Of a stretch of 42,024 bases of DNA, positions 8,093-15,714 are shown piece after piece. A program made the translations under genes and the position numbers. This DNA comes from Bdellovibrionaceae bacterium UBA2351. GTDB lineage: Bacteria; Bdellovibrionota; Bdellovibrionia; Bdellovibrionales; Bdellovibrionaceae. The notes under the pieces were generated by a model. It was not told where the DNA came from, searched no databases, and saw only the letters and a program-made list of their open reading frames with translations. The number at the start of each line of letters is the position of its first letter. Position 1 is the first letter of the stretch. Location of the stretch: NCBI GenBank assembly GCA_002344565.1, contig DDTZ01000084.1, forward strand, positions 14,319 through 56,342, read 5' to 3'.

Positions 8093-8515
8093 ATGAAAGC
8101 ATTAGTTTTAGTTATCAGTATGTTCATGGCTCAATTTTCATTCGCAAGTGTGTACTTAAATAAAGCGACGGTTGTATTAAGAGCCGGCCAAGAAGCGCGT
8201 TACTTCGCAGCTGCTAACCAGTTTGATATCATTAAACTTACTCGTAAAGAACCAGGAAACATCGCCTACGTTCTAAAGCGTAGTCATTCAAATCCACGCC
8301 TTGTTATTTTTAATGAGATTTGGAAAACAAAAGCAGATTTGGACCTACACTTAGGAACTCCACACATGGCGGCTTTCTTTAAAAGCATCAATTTTGATCC
8401 GGCTCTATATGTAATTACACCAATTTCAACAGGCATAGTATTTACACCGAAATCAGGAGTGAATATTAATTCATTAGTTATTGAAATGTTGAAATTAGAA
8501 GGACAAGAAAAGTAA
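8093..8515 (+). CDS. Secreted antibiotic-biosynthesis-monooxygenase (ABM) domain protein
   Basis: 140 residues with a signal peptide (MKALVLVISMFMAQFSFA). The remainder has the ferredoxin-like ABM/YgiN pattern: a strand, the helix RYFAAANQFDIIKLTRKEPGNIAY, the strand LVIFNEIW, and the typical KTKADLDLHLGTPHMAAFF helix with its HxxTPH-like segment. Family members are small cofactor-free monooxygenases or quinol-modifying enzymes; an exported version is less usual. Its leader AAGGAGTTTATTATATG closely resembles the leader of the divergent LysR gene. Regulation by that LysR is likely but inferred. Confidence 0.85.
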   Translation: MKALVLVISMFMAQFSFASVYLNKATVVLRAGQEARYFAAANQFDIIKLTRKEPGNIAYVLKRSHSNPRLVIFNEIWKTKADLDLHLGTPHMAAFFKSINFDPALYVITPISTGIVFTPKSGVNINSLVIEMLKLEGQEK

Positions 8516-8527
8516 ATCTTTAAAATC

Positions 8528-8561
8528 ATAATCCAGTAAGCCGCATGGTTTACTGGATTAT
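8528..8561. terminator. 12-bp hairpin between convergent genes, probable terminator
   Basis: ATAATCCAGTAA (8528-8539) pairs perfectly with TTACTGGATTAT (8550-8561) around a 9-base loop. A T-rich stretch follows on the plus strand. It lies between the ABM gene and a small minus-strand ORF. Confidence 0.6.
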
Positions 8562-8564
8562 TCA

Positions 8565-8789
8565 TTACTTTTTAAATTTTAATTTTAAGTTCTGTTGCAT
8601 ATAGAACAGAACCTTGTACGAAGATGCAGTTGCACCATATTCACTGCATGCTTCATTCGTGCACGACGCTTTTTCTAATTCGGCGGCCATCAGAATATTA
8701 TTCGAAAATTTCAAAGTAACCATCAATACATCATCACCCGGTTTGACCATACCATTCAATTTTAGCGTCACGGCCTGACGAGGCCCCAT
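8565..8789 (-). CDS. Small hypothetical ORF
   Basis: 74 residues from the ATG at 8789; an in-frame stop lies just upstream (8793-8795), so it cannot be longer. There is no signal peptide and no recognised domain. It begins MGPRQAVTLKLNG, has a beta-rich middle and two cysteines (SCTNEACSE), and ends in a lysine-rich tail. The possible ribosome site (GGAG) is about 12 bases from the ATG, which is too far for confidence. It could be a real small gene, or the remnant of a larger secreted protein. It fills the gap between two plus-strand genes and has a hairpin at its 3' side. Confidence 0.35.
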   Translation of the reverse strand: MGPRQAVTLKLNGMVKPGDDVLMVTLKFSNNILMAAELEKASCTNEACSEYGATASSYKVLFYMQQNLKLKFKK

Positions 8790-8864
8790 CAATTAGCAAA
8801 CTCCAATTTCCGACTTGCTTTCAAGGTTGCGAATTGTAAACTATGATAACCAAAGGATTGGTTT

Positions 8865-9602
8865 ATGAAAATAGCTACAAAGCAGATAGGACAAGGCTCT
8901 CGACAGGCTGCCCTGGTACATGGAATTGCTTCGTCGGGAACATCGTGGATGGAAGTAGCCCAAATTTTAGTGGATCGTTACGATTACACGGTAATTATGG
9001 TGGACTTGCGTGCACATGGCGAAAGCCCAAATATGAAAAGCTACCTCATTCGTGAGTTCGCTCAAGATCTGAAAGACACACTTCCAAAAGGTCTAGATTT
9101 ACTCATGGGGCACTCATTAGGAGGACGCATTGCTGCTGAAGCCGCTGCGTTTTTGCAACCCAACAAATTGATATGTCTAGATCCCGGCATCAGAATGAAG
9201 GAAATTTATAAACTAAAATTTATAAAAAATCTTCCTCTCTTCATTCGAAATCGCTTCCCAATAACCCCACCCGAAACATCCACGACGATGAACACACTGA
9301 TTCATGAGTCGCTCTCACTGTGGGATTCAAAAATGACCAGCGCATTGTTATCAGAGGGGGTCCGTCTTGACTTCAGAGCCCTGTCTCCGACCATGCCAGC
9401 AACGGTCATTCTAGCCGATAATAGTTTTGCTGTATCAAAAGAAAAAGAACATGACTTGAAACTCGTGGGATGGAGTATTCGCCACAAACCAGGTTCCGTC
9501 CACGAAATGCATTGGCAAGACCCAGAAGGAACCGTCGCTATGATTTCTGACCTACTCGGGAATACTCAGAATCTCTACACGCAGGACGTCACCCGAAACT
9601 AA
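8865..9602 (+). CDS. Alpha/beta hydrolase
   Basis: 245 residues, cytoplasmic (no signal peptide). LVHGIASSG near the start is the oxyanion loop, and MVDLRAHGES is the typical strand 4 and turn. GHSLGG carries the nucleophile Ser84. The likely acid is the Asp in VILADNSF and the His is in GSVHEMHWQ, so the triad is complete. The family covers esterases, lactonases and C-C hydrolases; the substrate is unknown. The last 51 bases overlap the 3' end of the convergent VWA lipoprotein gene, so one of the two C-termini may be non-essential. Confidence 0.9.
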   Translation: MKIATKQIGQGSRQAALVHGIASSGTSWMEVAQILVDRYDYTVIMVDLRAHGESPNMKSYLIREFAQDLKDTLPKGLDLLMGHSLGGRIAAEAAAFLQPNKLICLDPGIRMKEIYKLKFIKNLPLFIRNRFPITPPETSTTMNTLIHESLSLWDSKMTSALLSEGVRLDFRALSPTMPATVILADNSFAVSKEKEHDLKLVGWSIRHKPGSVHEMHWQDPEGTVAMISDLLGNTQNLYTQDVTRN

Positions 9603-11417
9603 AACCACCGAGCTATCCAAGGTAATCCGATCATCCAAGATCATGTATTGAACCGATGACAACGGCACACTTGCACCATTACGTACGATAAATACACGAT
9701 TAACTATTTCATATGGTTTAAGATTAGCGATCACATACGTTCGCTCTATAGTTCCCACTATTCCAGTCGATAAACCATCTAGTACAGAGCCATAATTTGA
9801 ACTACAAATAGGCTCCGAAACTATTCGATCGGCAAAAAGAGTTCCAGCAAACAAATTGGCGTAGTCGGTCCCTAGAGATTGAGTTTTAGCATCGCTAATG
9901 CACGCATTGTCTTTATGAATCAAATTACCCATAAAGAATTTCTCTTTACCAAACAAACGCTTCGCTTGATTTAAGATGGCGGTTTTTATGGACGCCTGTG
10001 ACACTTTCGCATCACGAATCAGTGGACGATTCGTTTCCGGATCTTCAGAACCTGAAATGTAGAACTCGCCAAAACCACGATAGGGTGCTCGTTTAGATTT
10101 ATGGTGCACACATGAACCTGGCACTAAAATCATATTTTTTTCGCGGCGAAGATACTCTGCGAAATCAACATAGATTTTATCGCCTCGTTTAACTTCGCCT
10201 TTACAAATATCATCTGAATCGATAGCAAAATTATAAAACGCACTCCATGTTGGGGTCACTCGACATCCCGTAACGACTGCGTTGTATCCCCCCGCTGCGG
10301 AAGCTAAATACGAAGCATAGCCGTGAATGACCTTATCATAGAAGTCCTTTGGGCACGCTAAAGTCTTCTTATTGTGAAGTTCCTCGAGCAAATTCATATA
10401 TTTGTCGTAAGGCAATGGGTTGCCACCATTGTCGCCGCGATTTCGCTTCTCAGTTACACCATCGTTGTTGTAGTCATAGGAAATTTCATACCGTGCGCCA
10501 TAGATATTGAAATTTACGGCATCGTTAACAACTTCTTTCTCGATCGTTTTATCTTGTAGACTCCCATGAATGTACATACTGCGACAGGCGACACGATTTT
10601 CTGTCGTATCATAGTTATTCCAGAAGGACTGATCATTTTCGTCACTAATTAACAAGACTCCCGCCATATCATTCTTTTCAAAAAACTGATGCGGACCGCG
10701 ATCATGTAAAGCCAATAGTAAATTGCACAAACCCTGTTCACGACGTGAGCCGTTTGTTTTCGCTGAAATGGACAAGATATCTTCTTTTAGTTGATTCAAC
10801 TTCGCTTCGATATTCGACTCACCCGGAGTGAATTTATAGCGATATTTATCATTTAGAAAATGATACTCTCCATAGGAATAGATACCGTAGGTTTCGTTTG
10901 GCTGTGCGTTTAGAATGCGGGCCTCTTCACCCGTCGGCTTAGAACCTTCTTTATATGTCCAAGATTTATAACTAAAACCCTGCAAATTTAAATCGTCCCC
11001 ACTTTGTCGCATGACCTCTGATGTTGTGATTATTTTGATTTCCGTATGAAACTTTTTGAGGGGTTGAATCAACGAATTCAAAGACTGAGACAGCCGCTGG
11101 TGCACTAGACGCATCGATTTAGAATTATCGACAATTAATAAAATTTTTACTTTTTGATCGGTCGGATTTGACGAACCAGAAATCGGAATATTCACAATTC
11201 TCGTGAACAAATCACTGCCCGTTTCTGGAAGTGCCGGTTGCTCACCATCACCGGACCCCGGATTTGGAGCGCCAAGGGAATCACGATTAGTATCATCTGC
11301 TACATTGTCATTTCCTTCGATACCAACCGCTCCACTCTGCGCACAGTTAGTAAACGCAACCATTACAGGAATAGCAATGATAACTAAGCTCAAAAGAGCC
11401 CTAATCCATGACTTCAT
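9552..11417 (-). CDS. Large lipoprotein with von Willebrand factor A domain
   Basis: 621 residues. A signal peptide leads to a lipobox-like FTNC, so Cys25 is the probable lipidated residue. The Asn before Cys is unusual in E. coli but matches lipoproteins I associate with Bdellovibrio. A Gly/Pro/Asp-rich linker follows. The VWA domain begins near residue 90 with the MIDAS motif DNSKS (Asp97, Ser99, Ser101) after ILLIV, and a later LLISDEND strand carries the other metal Asp. The C-terminal 350 residues are a cysteine-containing beta-rich region I do not recognise. VWA lipoproteins often bind protein ligands; role unknown. The start has a GGGGGA ribosome site. The 3' end overlaps the convergent hydrolase gene by 51 bases. 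Confidence 0.82.
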   Translation of the reverse strand: MKSWIRALLSLVIIAIPVMVAFTNCAQSGAVGIEGNDNVADDTNRDSLGAPNPGSGDGEQPALPETGSDLFTRIVNIPISGSSNPTDQKVKILLIVDNSKSMRLVHQRLSQSLNSLIQPLKKFHTEIKIITTSEVMRQSGDDLNLQGFSYKSWTYKEGSKPTGEEARILNAQPNETYGIYSYGEYHFLNDKYRYKFTPGESNIEAKLNQLKEDILSISAKTNGSRREQGLCNLLLALHDRGPHQFFEKNDMAGVLLISDENDQSFWNNYDTTENRVACRSMYIHGSLQDKTIEKEVVNDAVNFNIYGARYEISYDYNNDGVTEKRNRGDNGGNPLPYDKYMNLLEELHNKKTLACPKDFYDKVIHGYASYLASAAGGYNAVVTGCRVTPTWSAFYNFAIDSDDICKGEVKRGDKIYVDFAEYLRREKNMILVPGSCVHHKSKRAPYRGFGEFYISGSEDPETNRPLIRDAKVSQASIKTAILNQAKRLFGKEKFFMGNLIHKDNACISDAKTQSLGTDYANLFAGTLFADRIVSEPICSSNYGSVLDGLSTGIVGTIERTYVIANLKPYEIVNRVFIVRNGASVPLSSVQYMILDDRITLDSSVVLVSGDVLRVEILSIPE

Positions 11418-11527
11418 TATTCCCCCACCATTACATACAAATCGAACTATTTTTGGATGAACTTTAATTGTAGAGAAATTCCTTAAAATTACTAAAAAAA
11501 TGATTTTACCGTCTCATTTTGAATCAT

Positions 11528-11551
11528 AGGAACTGGCCCCTTACTCTGCGG
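11528..11551 (+). repeat. Left 24-bp terminal inverted repeat
   Basis: Starts AGGAACTGGCCCC and ends TCTGCGG; perfect inverse copy at 11851-11874. Confidence 0.85.
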
Positions 11552-11850
11552 CTGGGAATGAATACTATGTCCACAAAACCCTGAAAAAATGGGTATTTTT
11601 GAATTCACTATCTCTTTTATTTATTTATAGCGTGTTTGCCTAAAACAATATATCTGGCATGTCTTAAAAAGCAGCGCAGCTCGAATATTCGAATAGATGT
11701 TCTCTAAACAGAGTCCGGATTCCCATATTAAAGATTCCGGTTGTGCGTATCATTAGGATTTCAAATCACATTTAGGTGCCCGATGGGAGTCAGGCTCCTG
11801 CTGGGCAAAATCAAAGCCCCAGTTGGCTCAACAGAAATATACTACTTGAA

Positions 11851-11874
11851 CCGCAGAGTAAGGGGCCAGTTCCT
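11851..11874 (-). repeat. Right 24-bp terminal inverted repeat
   Basis: Perfect inverse of 11528-11551. Its outer edge overlaps the TAG stop codon (11873-11875) of the minus-strand gene. Confidence 0.85.
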
Positions 11875-12316
11875 AAGTTTTTTGAAATCGGATCGCCACG
11901 GACGTATTCAAATTTAGTTTTTTAAAAGTTTTCCGAATGCGTGAAACTGTAGGCTCATCTTTAACAAAGTACACTAAACACATGTCCACAGGATGTCTTT
12001 CTCCCCTATCTTTTTGACTAAAAGGATCCTTATCCGTTCCGTATACACAGGCACCAATCATGCTACCCTCAACTCCTGGTATTTTATGCACAACGGGATC
12101 CAAAACCACTCGAAGCGATTGCACCTCAGAGTAGTCAGACGCATAGGTCGACAACGCAAATAAAACAGGAACAAAAAGTAATTTTAAAAACGAACTCGTA
12201 AGAGCTCCACGAACACGATCAGCTCCTGGAAGACGCATTAAGCAATGCAAACCAAAAGATTTAATTTCTTTCATCATCGTCTGCGCGCTGATTTGTTTTC
12301 CTATATACATTTCCAT
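11873..12316 (-). CDS. Hypothetical membrane-anchored or secreted protein
   Basis: 147 residues. The start at 12316 has a strong AGGAGG site, so I keep it, although it puts about 40 residues before the hydrophobic stretch SSFLKLLFVPVLFALSTYA (about residues 42-60). That arrangement looks like a single N-in membrane anchor, or an unusually long signal peptide. The mature part has two cysteines (IGACVYG, VDMCLVYF) and a beta-alpha pattern ending in LNTSVAIRF. No family recognised. The stop codon lies at the edge of the 347-bp repeat element. A 79-codon gene lies 20 bases upstream on the same strand, so the two form an operon. Confidence 0.65.
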   Translation of the reverse strand: MEMYIGKQISAQTMMKEIKSFGLHCLMRLPGADRVRGALTSSFLKLLFVPVLFALSTYASDYSEVQSLRVVLDPVVHKIPGVEGSMIGACVYGTDKDPFSQKDRGERHPVDMCLVYFVKDEPTVSRIRKTFKKLNLNTSVAIRFQKT

Positions 12317-12336
12317 AAAACCTCCTGTTTATATGT

Positions 12337-12576
12337 TTAGAGATCCGCCATGATCTCGCTGATTTTTAATTTGTTTTTAAAAAAAGAAAACTCTGAATCG
12401 GTCTCTACCATAAAGGAAAAACCCATCCCTTTAAAAATATAGCGATGGACCTGTTCGCCTTTGTTTATTTCAATTGAGATCACGTCCCGCATCGAAAAAT
12501 CGACATCTTTTATGTATTGAAGAAGTTTAGGCTTAGAGCTTAAAAATGTAATTTTTGGGTCGTATCGTTTCTTCAT
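12337..12576 (-). CDS. Small hypothetical cytoplasmic protein
   Basis: 79 residues from the ATG at 12576; a TTG two codons upstream is also in frame. No signal peptide or known domain. The N-terminus is basic (MKKRYDPKITFLSSKPK) and the middle alternates hydrophobic and charged residues in a beta-like way (VISIEINKGEQVHRYIFKG). The upstream region carries a cluster of AATATGTAA boxes at 12578-12641 that overlaps the start codon area, so expression is probably repressed by a DNA-binding protein. It is followed 20 bases later by the 147-residue membrane protein gene. Confidence 0.6.
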   Translation of the reverse strand: MKKRYDPKITFLSSKPKLLQYIKDVDFSMRDVISIEINKGEQVHRYIFKGMGFSFMVETDSEFSFFKNKLKISEIMADL

Positions 12577-12577
12577 A

Positions 12578-12641
12578 CTCAATATGTAAATTATATGTAG
12601 AAAACTTTCAAGGGTAATTTACATATTAATTACATATTGAG
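12578..12641. promoter_or_regulatory. Operator-like cluster of AATATGTAA boxes
   Basis: CTCAATATGTAA at 12578-12589 is exactly inverted as TTACATATTGAG at 12630-12641. A second direct TTACATATT lies at 12619-12627, and a partial box TATATGTA at 12592-12599. The repeated 9-mer, in both orientations and 11 bases apart for the direct pair, is typical of a multi-site operator. It lies immediately upstream of the 79-codon gene. The binding protein is unknown. Confidence 0.5.
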
Positions 12642-12667
12642 GTAAATTTAGACCTTAGCAGGGATCC

Positions 12668-12686
12668 AGGGCTATTTAATAGCCCT
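12668..12686. repeat. 8-bp hairpin at the TerC stop codon
   Basis: AGGGCTAT (12668-12675) pairs with ATAGCCCT (12679-12686) around a TTA loop and contains the stop codon of the TerC gene. There is no U-run after it on the minus strand, so termination would be weak; it may protect the 3' end. Confidence 0.5.
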
Positions 12687-13685
12687 TTGCTTGCGTTTAT
12701 CCATAATAAATGACGCCAATATGGACGATCCAATTAAGAAGGCAATAATAAGCAGCGACCACGTAATCGGAAACTTGCCACCGAATAAACTATTTAGATA
12801 GACCATTTTCAATCCGACAAATATAAGTACCGCCGCTAGCCCATATTTAATATAGACAAATCTATCCATCACTCCCGCCAACATGAAATACATCGAACGC
12901 AACCCCAAGATGGCAAATATATTACTTGTGAAAACAATTAATGGTTCTTTTGTGAGCGCAAAAATTGCCGGAACGGAATCAACTGCAAAAATAATATCCG
13001 TTAACTCCATAAATATAAGAGCCAAGAACAACGGAGTCACATATGTCAGGCCGTCTTTCTTTATGAAGAATTGTTGACCTTCGATCTGTGGGTGGATTCT
13101 TAAAAATTTCTTAAGCTGACGTACGATAAAGTTCTTTTCCAGATCTTGATCTTCGGTCCCAGCAAAAAACATCTTCGCACCTGTAAAAAGCAGAAGCACT
13201 CCAAAGAAAATAACGACTGCGTGGTATTGCATCAGCACGGCACCCAAAGCGACAAAAATTGCTCTAAAGATCAAAGCACCTATTATACCCCAGAATAAAA
13301 CTCTGTGCTGGTACACTTTAGGAATACAGAAATAAGAGAAAACAACCGCGAATATAAAAATATTATCAATTGCTAGTGATTTTTCGACAACGAATCCGGT
13401 GAGAAACTCTAAAGCTACCTGCTTAGCCGATTCACTTGGGTCAAAACCGGGAATGGCCAACAATCGAGGGTCATTGGCAAATGTCCACTCACTATATTTA
13501 TAAAGAAACAAATTGAAAACCATTGCAAGTGAAATCCACACAGCGGTCCAAATCGCCGACTCTTTAAATGATACTTCGTGGGCATTTTTATGAAAAACTC
13601 CGAGGTCTAACGCCAAAACCGCTAAAACGAAAACTATAAATCCTGCATAAAACGGCCAATATTCGACAAATGGAAACAGTGACAT
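12672..13685 (-). CDS. TerC/Alx family integral membrane protein
   Basis: 337 residues from the ATG at 13685 (AAGG site about 8 bases upstream; the longer TTG start is less likely). It has about nine hydrophobic segments. The TerC signatures are present: GFVVEKSLAIDNIFIF at about residue 95 and the paired ELTDIIFAVDSVPA at about residue 225. Both carry the conserved Asp residues thought to bind or move metal. Alx/TerC proteins are linked to manganese export, tellurite resistance and metalation of secreted enzymes. A LysR gene starts divergently about 80-115 bases away and is a likely regulator. I see no yybP-ykoY riboswitch in the short gap. Confidence 0.93.
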   Translation of the reverse strand: MSLFPFVEYWPFYAGFIVFVLAVLALDLGVFHKNAHEVSFKESAIWTAVWISLAMVFNLFLYKYSEWTFANDPRLLAIPGFDPSESAKQVALEFLTGFVVEKSLAIDNIFIFAVVFSYFCIPKVYQHRVLFWGIIGALIFRAIFVALGAVLMQYHAVVIFFGVLLLFTGAKMFFAGTEDQDLEKNFIVRQLKKFLRIHPQIEGQQFFIKKDGLTYVTPLFLALIFMELTDIIFAVDSVPAIFALTKEPLIVFTSNIFAILGLRSMYFMLAGVMDRFVYIKYGLAAVLIFVGLKMVYLNSLFGGKFPITWSLLIIAFLIGSSILASFIMDKRKQRAIK

Positions 13686-13799
13686 AATCCAACCTTTCAA
13701 TATGATCTCGCACTATCGACTAAAATTTTGCATTGCTCAAATAGATAAATATATAAAAATACATTGTTTTATACGATGCATTCTTTTAAACATCACTTT

Positions 13800-14687
13800 A
13801 TGAACCCATGGATCAATTACCACCACCTATTCTATTTTAAAGTTATCGCCGAAGAACAAAGCGTATCCAAAGCCGCTGAAAAATTGCGCTTAGGACAACC
13901 GACGCTTTCTGCCCAGCTTAAACAATTCGAATCCTCCATTGGGGTCACCTTATTTGAACGACAACATAAAAAACTTTTTCTAACTGAAGAAGGGAAAATT
14001 GCGTTTGATTATGCCCGTACTATTTTCAAAATCGGCTCGGAAATGTATGAGGTTTTGCATGATAAAATTAGGCCGACCCGACTTTCCTTGTGTATTGCCT
14101 CACTTGACAGCATCCCTAAGCACGCTATTTTGGATCTAACTAAGGCTGCCATTAAGATTTCCCCCTGCCAAATCACTTTACTAGAGGGTAAGTCGGATGA
14201 GCTGATGCGTGAATTAGCCGCACATAGGGCCGATTTATTGGTTACTAACTTTATCCCGACAGCCATCAATGCCAAGGGGCTACGTCACCGATCAATTGCA
14301 AAAAACAAAGTTTCTCTATTTGGTTCGCCGAAATTTAAAAATTTAAAGAAAAATTTTCCCGCATCTCTGTCTGACCAGCCCGTACTTTTACCAACGTACG
14401 ATAGCAAAATGCGATACGACATTGATCACTGGAGCCAGCTAACGTCGGTACACCTTGATGTATTAACCGAAAGCCAAGATATTGCCGTAAAAAAACTAAT
14501 GGCAACGGACGGAATGGGATTACTGCCCGCTGCAGCTCATACAGTATCGAAGCAGATTCGCACTGGGGAATTAATTGAAATTGGAAAACTTCAAGGTGTC
14601 TACGAGGAACTCTTCCTCGTCACAGCTCAACGAAAAGTTGCAAATACAATCGCCAATGAACTATTCGAGAATTTTTCACTGCAATAG
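13800..14687 (+). CDS. NhaR-like LysR transcriptional regulator
   Basis: 295 residues from the ATG at 13800; in-frame starts at 13776 (ATG) and 13764 (TTG) are possible. I choose 13800 because NhaR proteins begin with a short stretch before NYxHLxYF, and here the protein reads MNPWINYHHLFYF. The HTH is residues 10-65 (SVSKAAEKLRLGQPTLSAQLKQFE). The sensor domain includes LLVTNFIP and the conserved GMGLLPAAA near residue 245. E. coli NhaR senses sodium and alkaline conditions and controls nhaA. Here the divergent TerC/Alx gene, also tied to pH and metal response in E. coli, is the obvious target. None of the possible starts has a strong ribosome site. Confidence 0.85.
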   Translation: MNPWINYHHLFYFKVIAEEQSVSKAAEKLRLGQPTLSAQLKQFESSIGVTLFERQHKKLFLTEEGKIAFDYARTIFKIGSEMYEVLHDKIRPTRLSLCIASLDSIPKHAILDLTKAAIKISPCQITLLEGKSDELMRELAAHRADLLVTNFIPTAINAKGLRHRSIAKNKVSLFGSPKFKNLKKNFPASLSDQPVLLPTYDSKMRYDIDHWSQLTSVHLDVLTESQDIAVKKLMATDGMGLLPAAAHTVSKQIRTGELIEIGKLQGVYEELFLVTAQRKVANTIANELFENFSLQ

Positions 14688-14689
14688 AC

Positions 14690-15514
14690 TTATTTATTCC
14701 GTTCAGCCGCATGAGAGTTCACTGAATCGACCGGACGATAGACGGCTTTTTTCATAGCCGGCGTAAAAGCTCCTTCATCGGAGGTTAGACGACTTGTAGA
14801 TACACGCTGAAATCCTTGCGCGGATGCATCACTGCCACTATTCATACTACCAATTGCCTCTAACGTAGTAACGACACCTAACTTAAAACCTACTCCAAGA
14901 CCATCTGCTGCACCTTTTTCATAACCTACGACAAGGCCCTCAAGTTGGCCCTCGGCCTTACCTAGAATAAATGATGCCATTATATTTTGAGAAAATCCTT
15001 TTAAATATCCCATTTGATGAGCGTCTCTGATCATTGTCGGCGTTTGATCTACTATTTCTTTTGCCACTAACAATTGTTGCTGCAGGAACAAATTAATATC
15101 TACCAATTCTTTTTCACGAACTTTAGATAGACATAGTTTTAAACTTAGATCTAGCACTGAACTTTTATCTTTGTTCTTTTCGCCCTCGAAGGTCAGGTCA
15201 AATAAATTTTTATTTGGTGGATTTACTACCGAAACTTTGGGCTGTGTAAATGTTGGCTGAATAAATGCTTTGATTCGATGTTGTTCAGTTGTTGCAACTG
15301 CGTAAACATCAAGGCCGTTACCATTTGCCTTTTCTTTAAAGTAAAACGATTTAAAGACAACACTATCTTCTGATACTTCCGCGAGCTGACACTCTTTTAC
15401 GCCCGCTAGTTCTCCAGTAAGAGGCGGGTTATTTGATTTCAAACCAACGATTTCGCTGGCCATCACATTTAAAGCTAACGTTAGAAAAAGTGTAGAAACC
15501 AAAAGCATTTTCAT
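14690..15514 (-). CDS. Secreted protein of unknown function with Gly-rich repeat tract
   Basis: 274 residues with a clear signal peptide (MKMLLVSTLFLTLALNVMASE) and a GAGGT ribosome site. The first half is a beta-rich domain with two cysteines (KECQL, KLCLS). From about residue 180 comes a tract of regularly spaced Gly residues (LGKAEGQLEGLVVGYEKG and on to LGVGFKLGVV), with Gly every 4 to 8 residues, resembling a glycine-zipper helix or a short repeat. The C-terminal 40 residues look disordered. No family recognised. It converges on the LysR gene with a gap of 2 bases, and is downstream of the OmpA lipoprotein gene but separated from it by a terminator. Confidence 0.7.
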   Translation of the reverse strand: MKMLLVSTLFLTLALNVMASEIVGLKSNNPPLTGELAGVKECQLAEVSEDSVVFKSFYFKEKANGNGLDVYAVATTEQHRIKAFIQPTFTQPKVSVVNPPNKNLFDLTFEGEKNKDKSSVLDLSLKLCLSKVREKELVDINLFLQQQLLVAKEIVDQTPTMIRDAHQMGYLKGFSQNIMASFILGKAEGQLEGLVVGYEKGAADGLGVGFKLGVVTTLEAIGSMNSGSDASAQGFQRVSTSRLTSDEGAFTPAMKKAVYRPVDSVNSHAAERNK

Positions 15515-15654
15515 TCACTACCTCGTTACCTTTCTAATAATACAAGATAGCCGCCAAAAATGGTGAATCAAAACGAATTGATTTTTCAAAATGAGACAGT
15601 ATTTTGATTTTAGGCGAAACGCCCCTTCAACAGAGCGCGTAGATTGTAAGTGAG

Positions 15655-15687
15655 TGTCAAAAAGCCCGGCACCTTTTAGCGCCGAGC
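15655..15687 (-). terminator. Intrinsic terminator after the OmpA-type lipoprotein gene
   Basis: On the minus strand a 9-pair GC-rich stem (15679-15687 with 15664-15672, one G-T pair) has a 6-base loop and is followed by TTTTTGA. It lies 28 bases after the stop of the gene at 15715. Confidence 0.8.
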
Positions 15688-15714
15688 GAAAGAGAAATGT
15701 AACTTAATTATAAA

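Larger units (their letters stand above)
11528..11874. mobile_element. 347-bp gene-less element with perfect 24-bp terminal inverted repeats
   Basis: The left end (11528-11551) starts AGGAACTGGCCCCTTACTCT and is perfectly inverted at 11851-11874. The gene-less stretch 11418-11872 is about 455 bp and this element is most of it. No ORF of 60 codons lies inside. The interior holds a palindrome (TCGAATATTCGA near 11681), a CCGGA/TCCGG hairpin near 11714-11740, and a two-part hairpin near 11778-11806 (GCCC...GGGC with GGAG...CTCC inside). The right end touches the TAG stop of the gene at 11873. It may be a miniature transposon, a REPIN-type unit or an embedded structured RNA. Its ends agree with the RAYT repeat at 11 of the first 16 positions. 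Confidence 0.65.

Noticed and set aside
8284..8565. 93-codon minus-strand ORF
   Set aside because: It is the antisense shadow of the ABM-domain gene, which has a signal peptide and a recognised domain.
12668..12686. Intrinsic terminator for the TerC gene
   Set aside because: The stem is perfect but no U-run follows on the minus strand, so I list it only as a hairpin.
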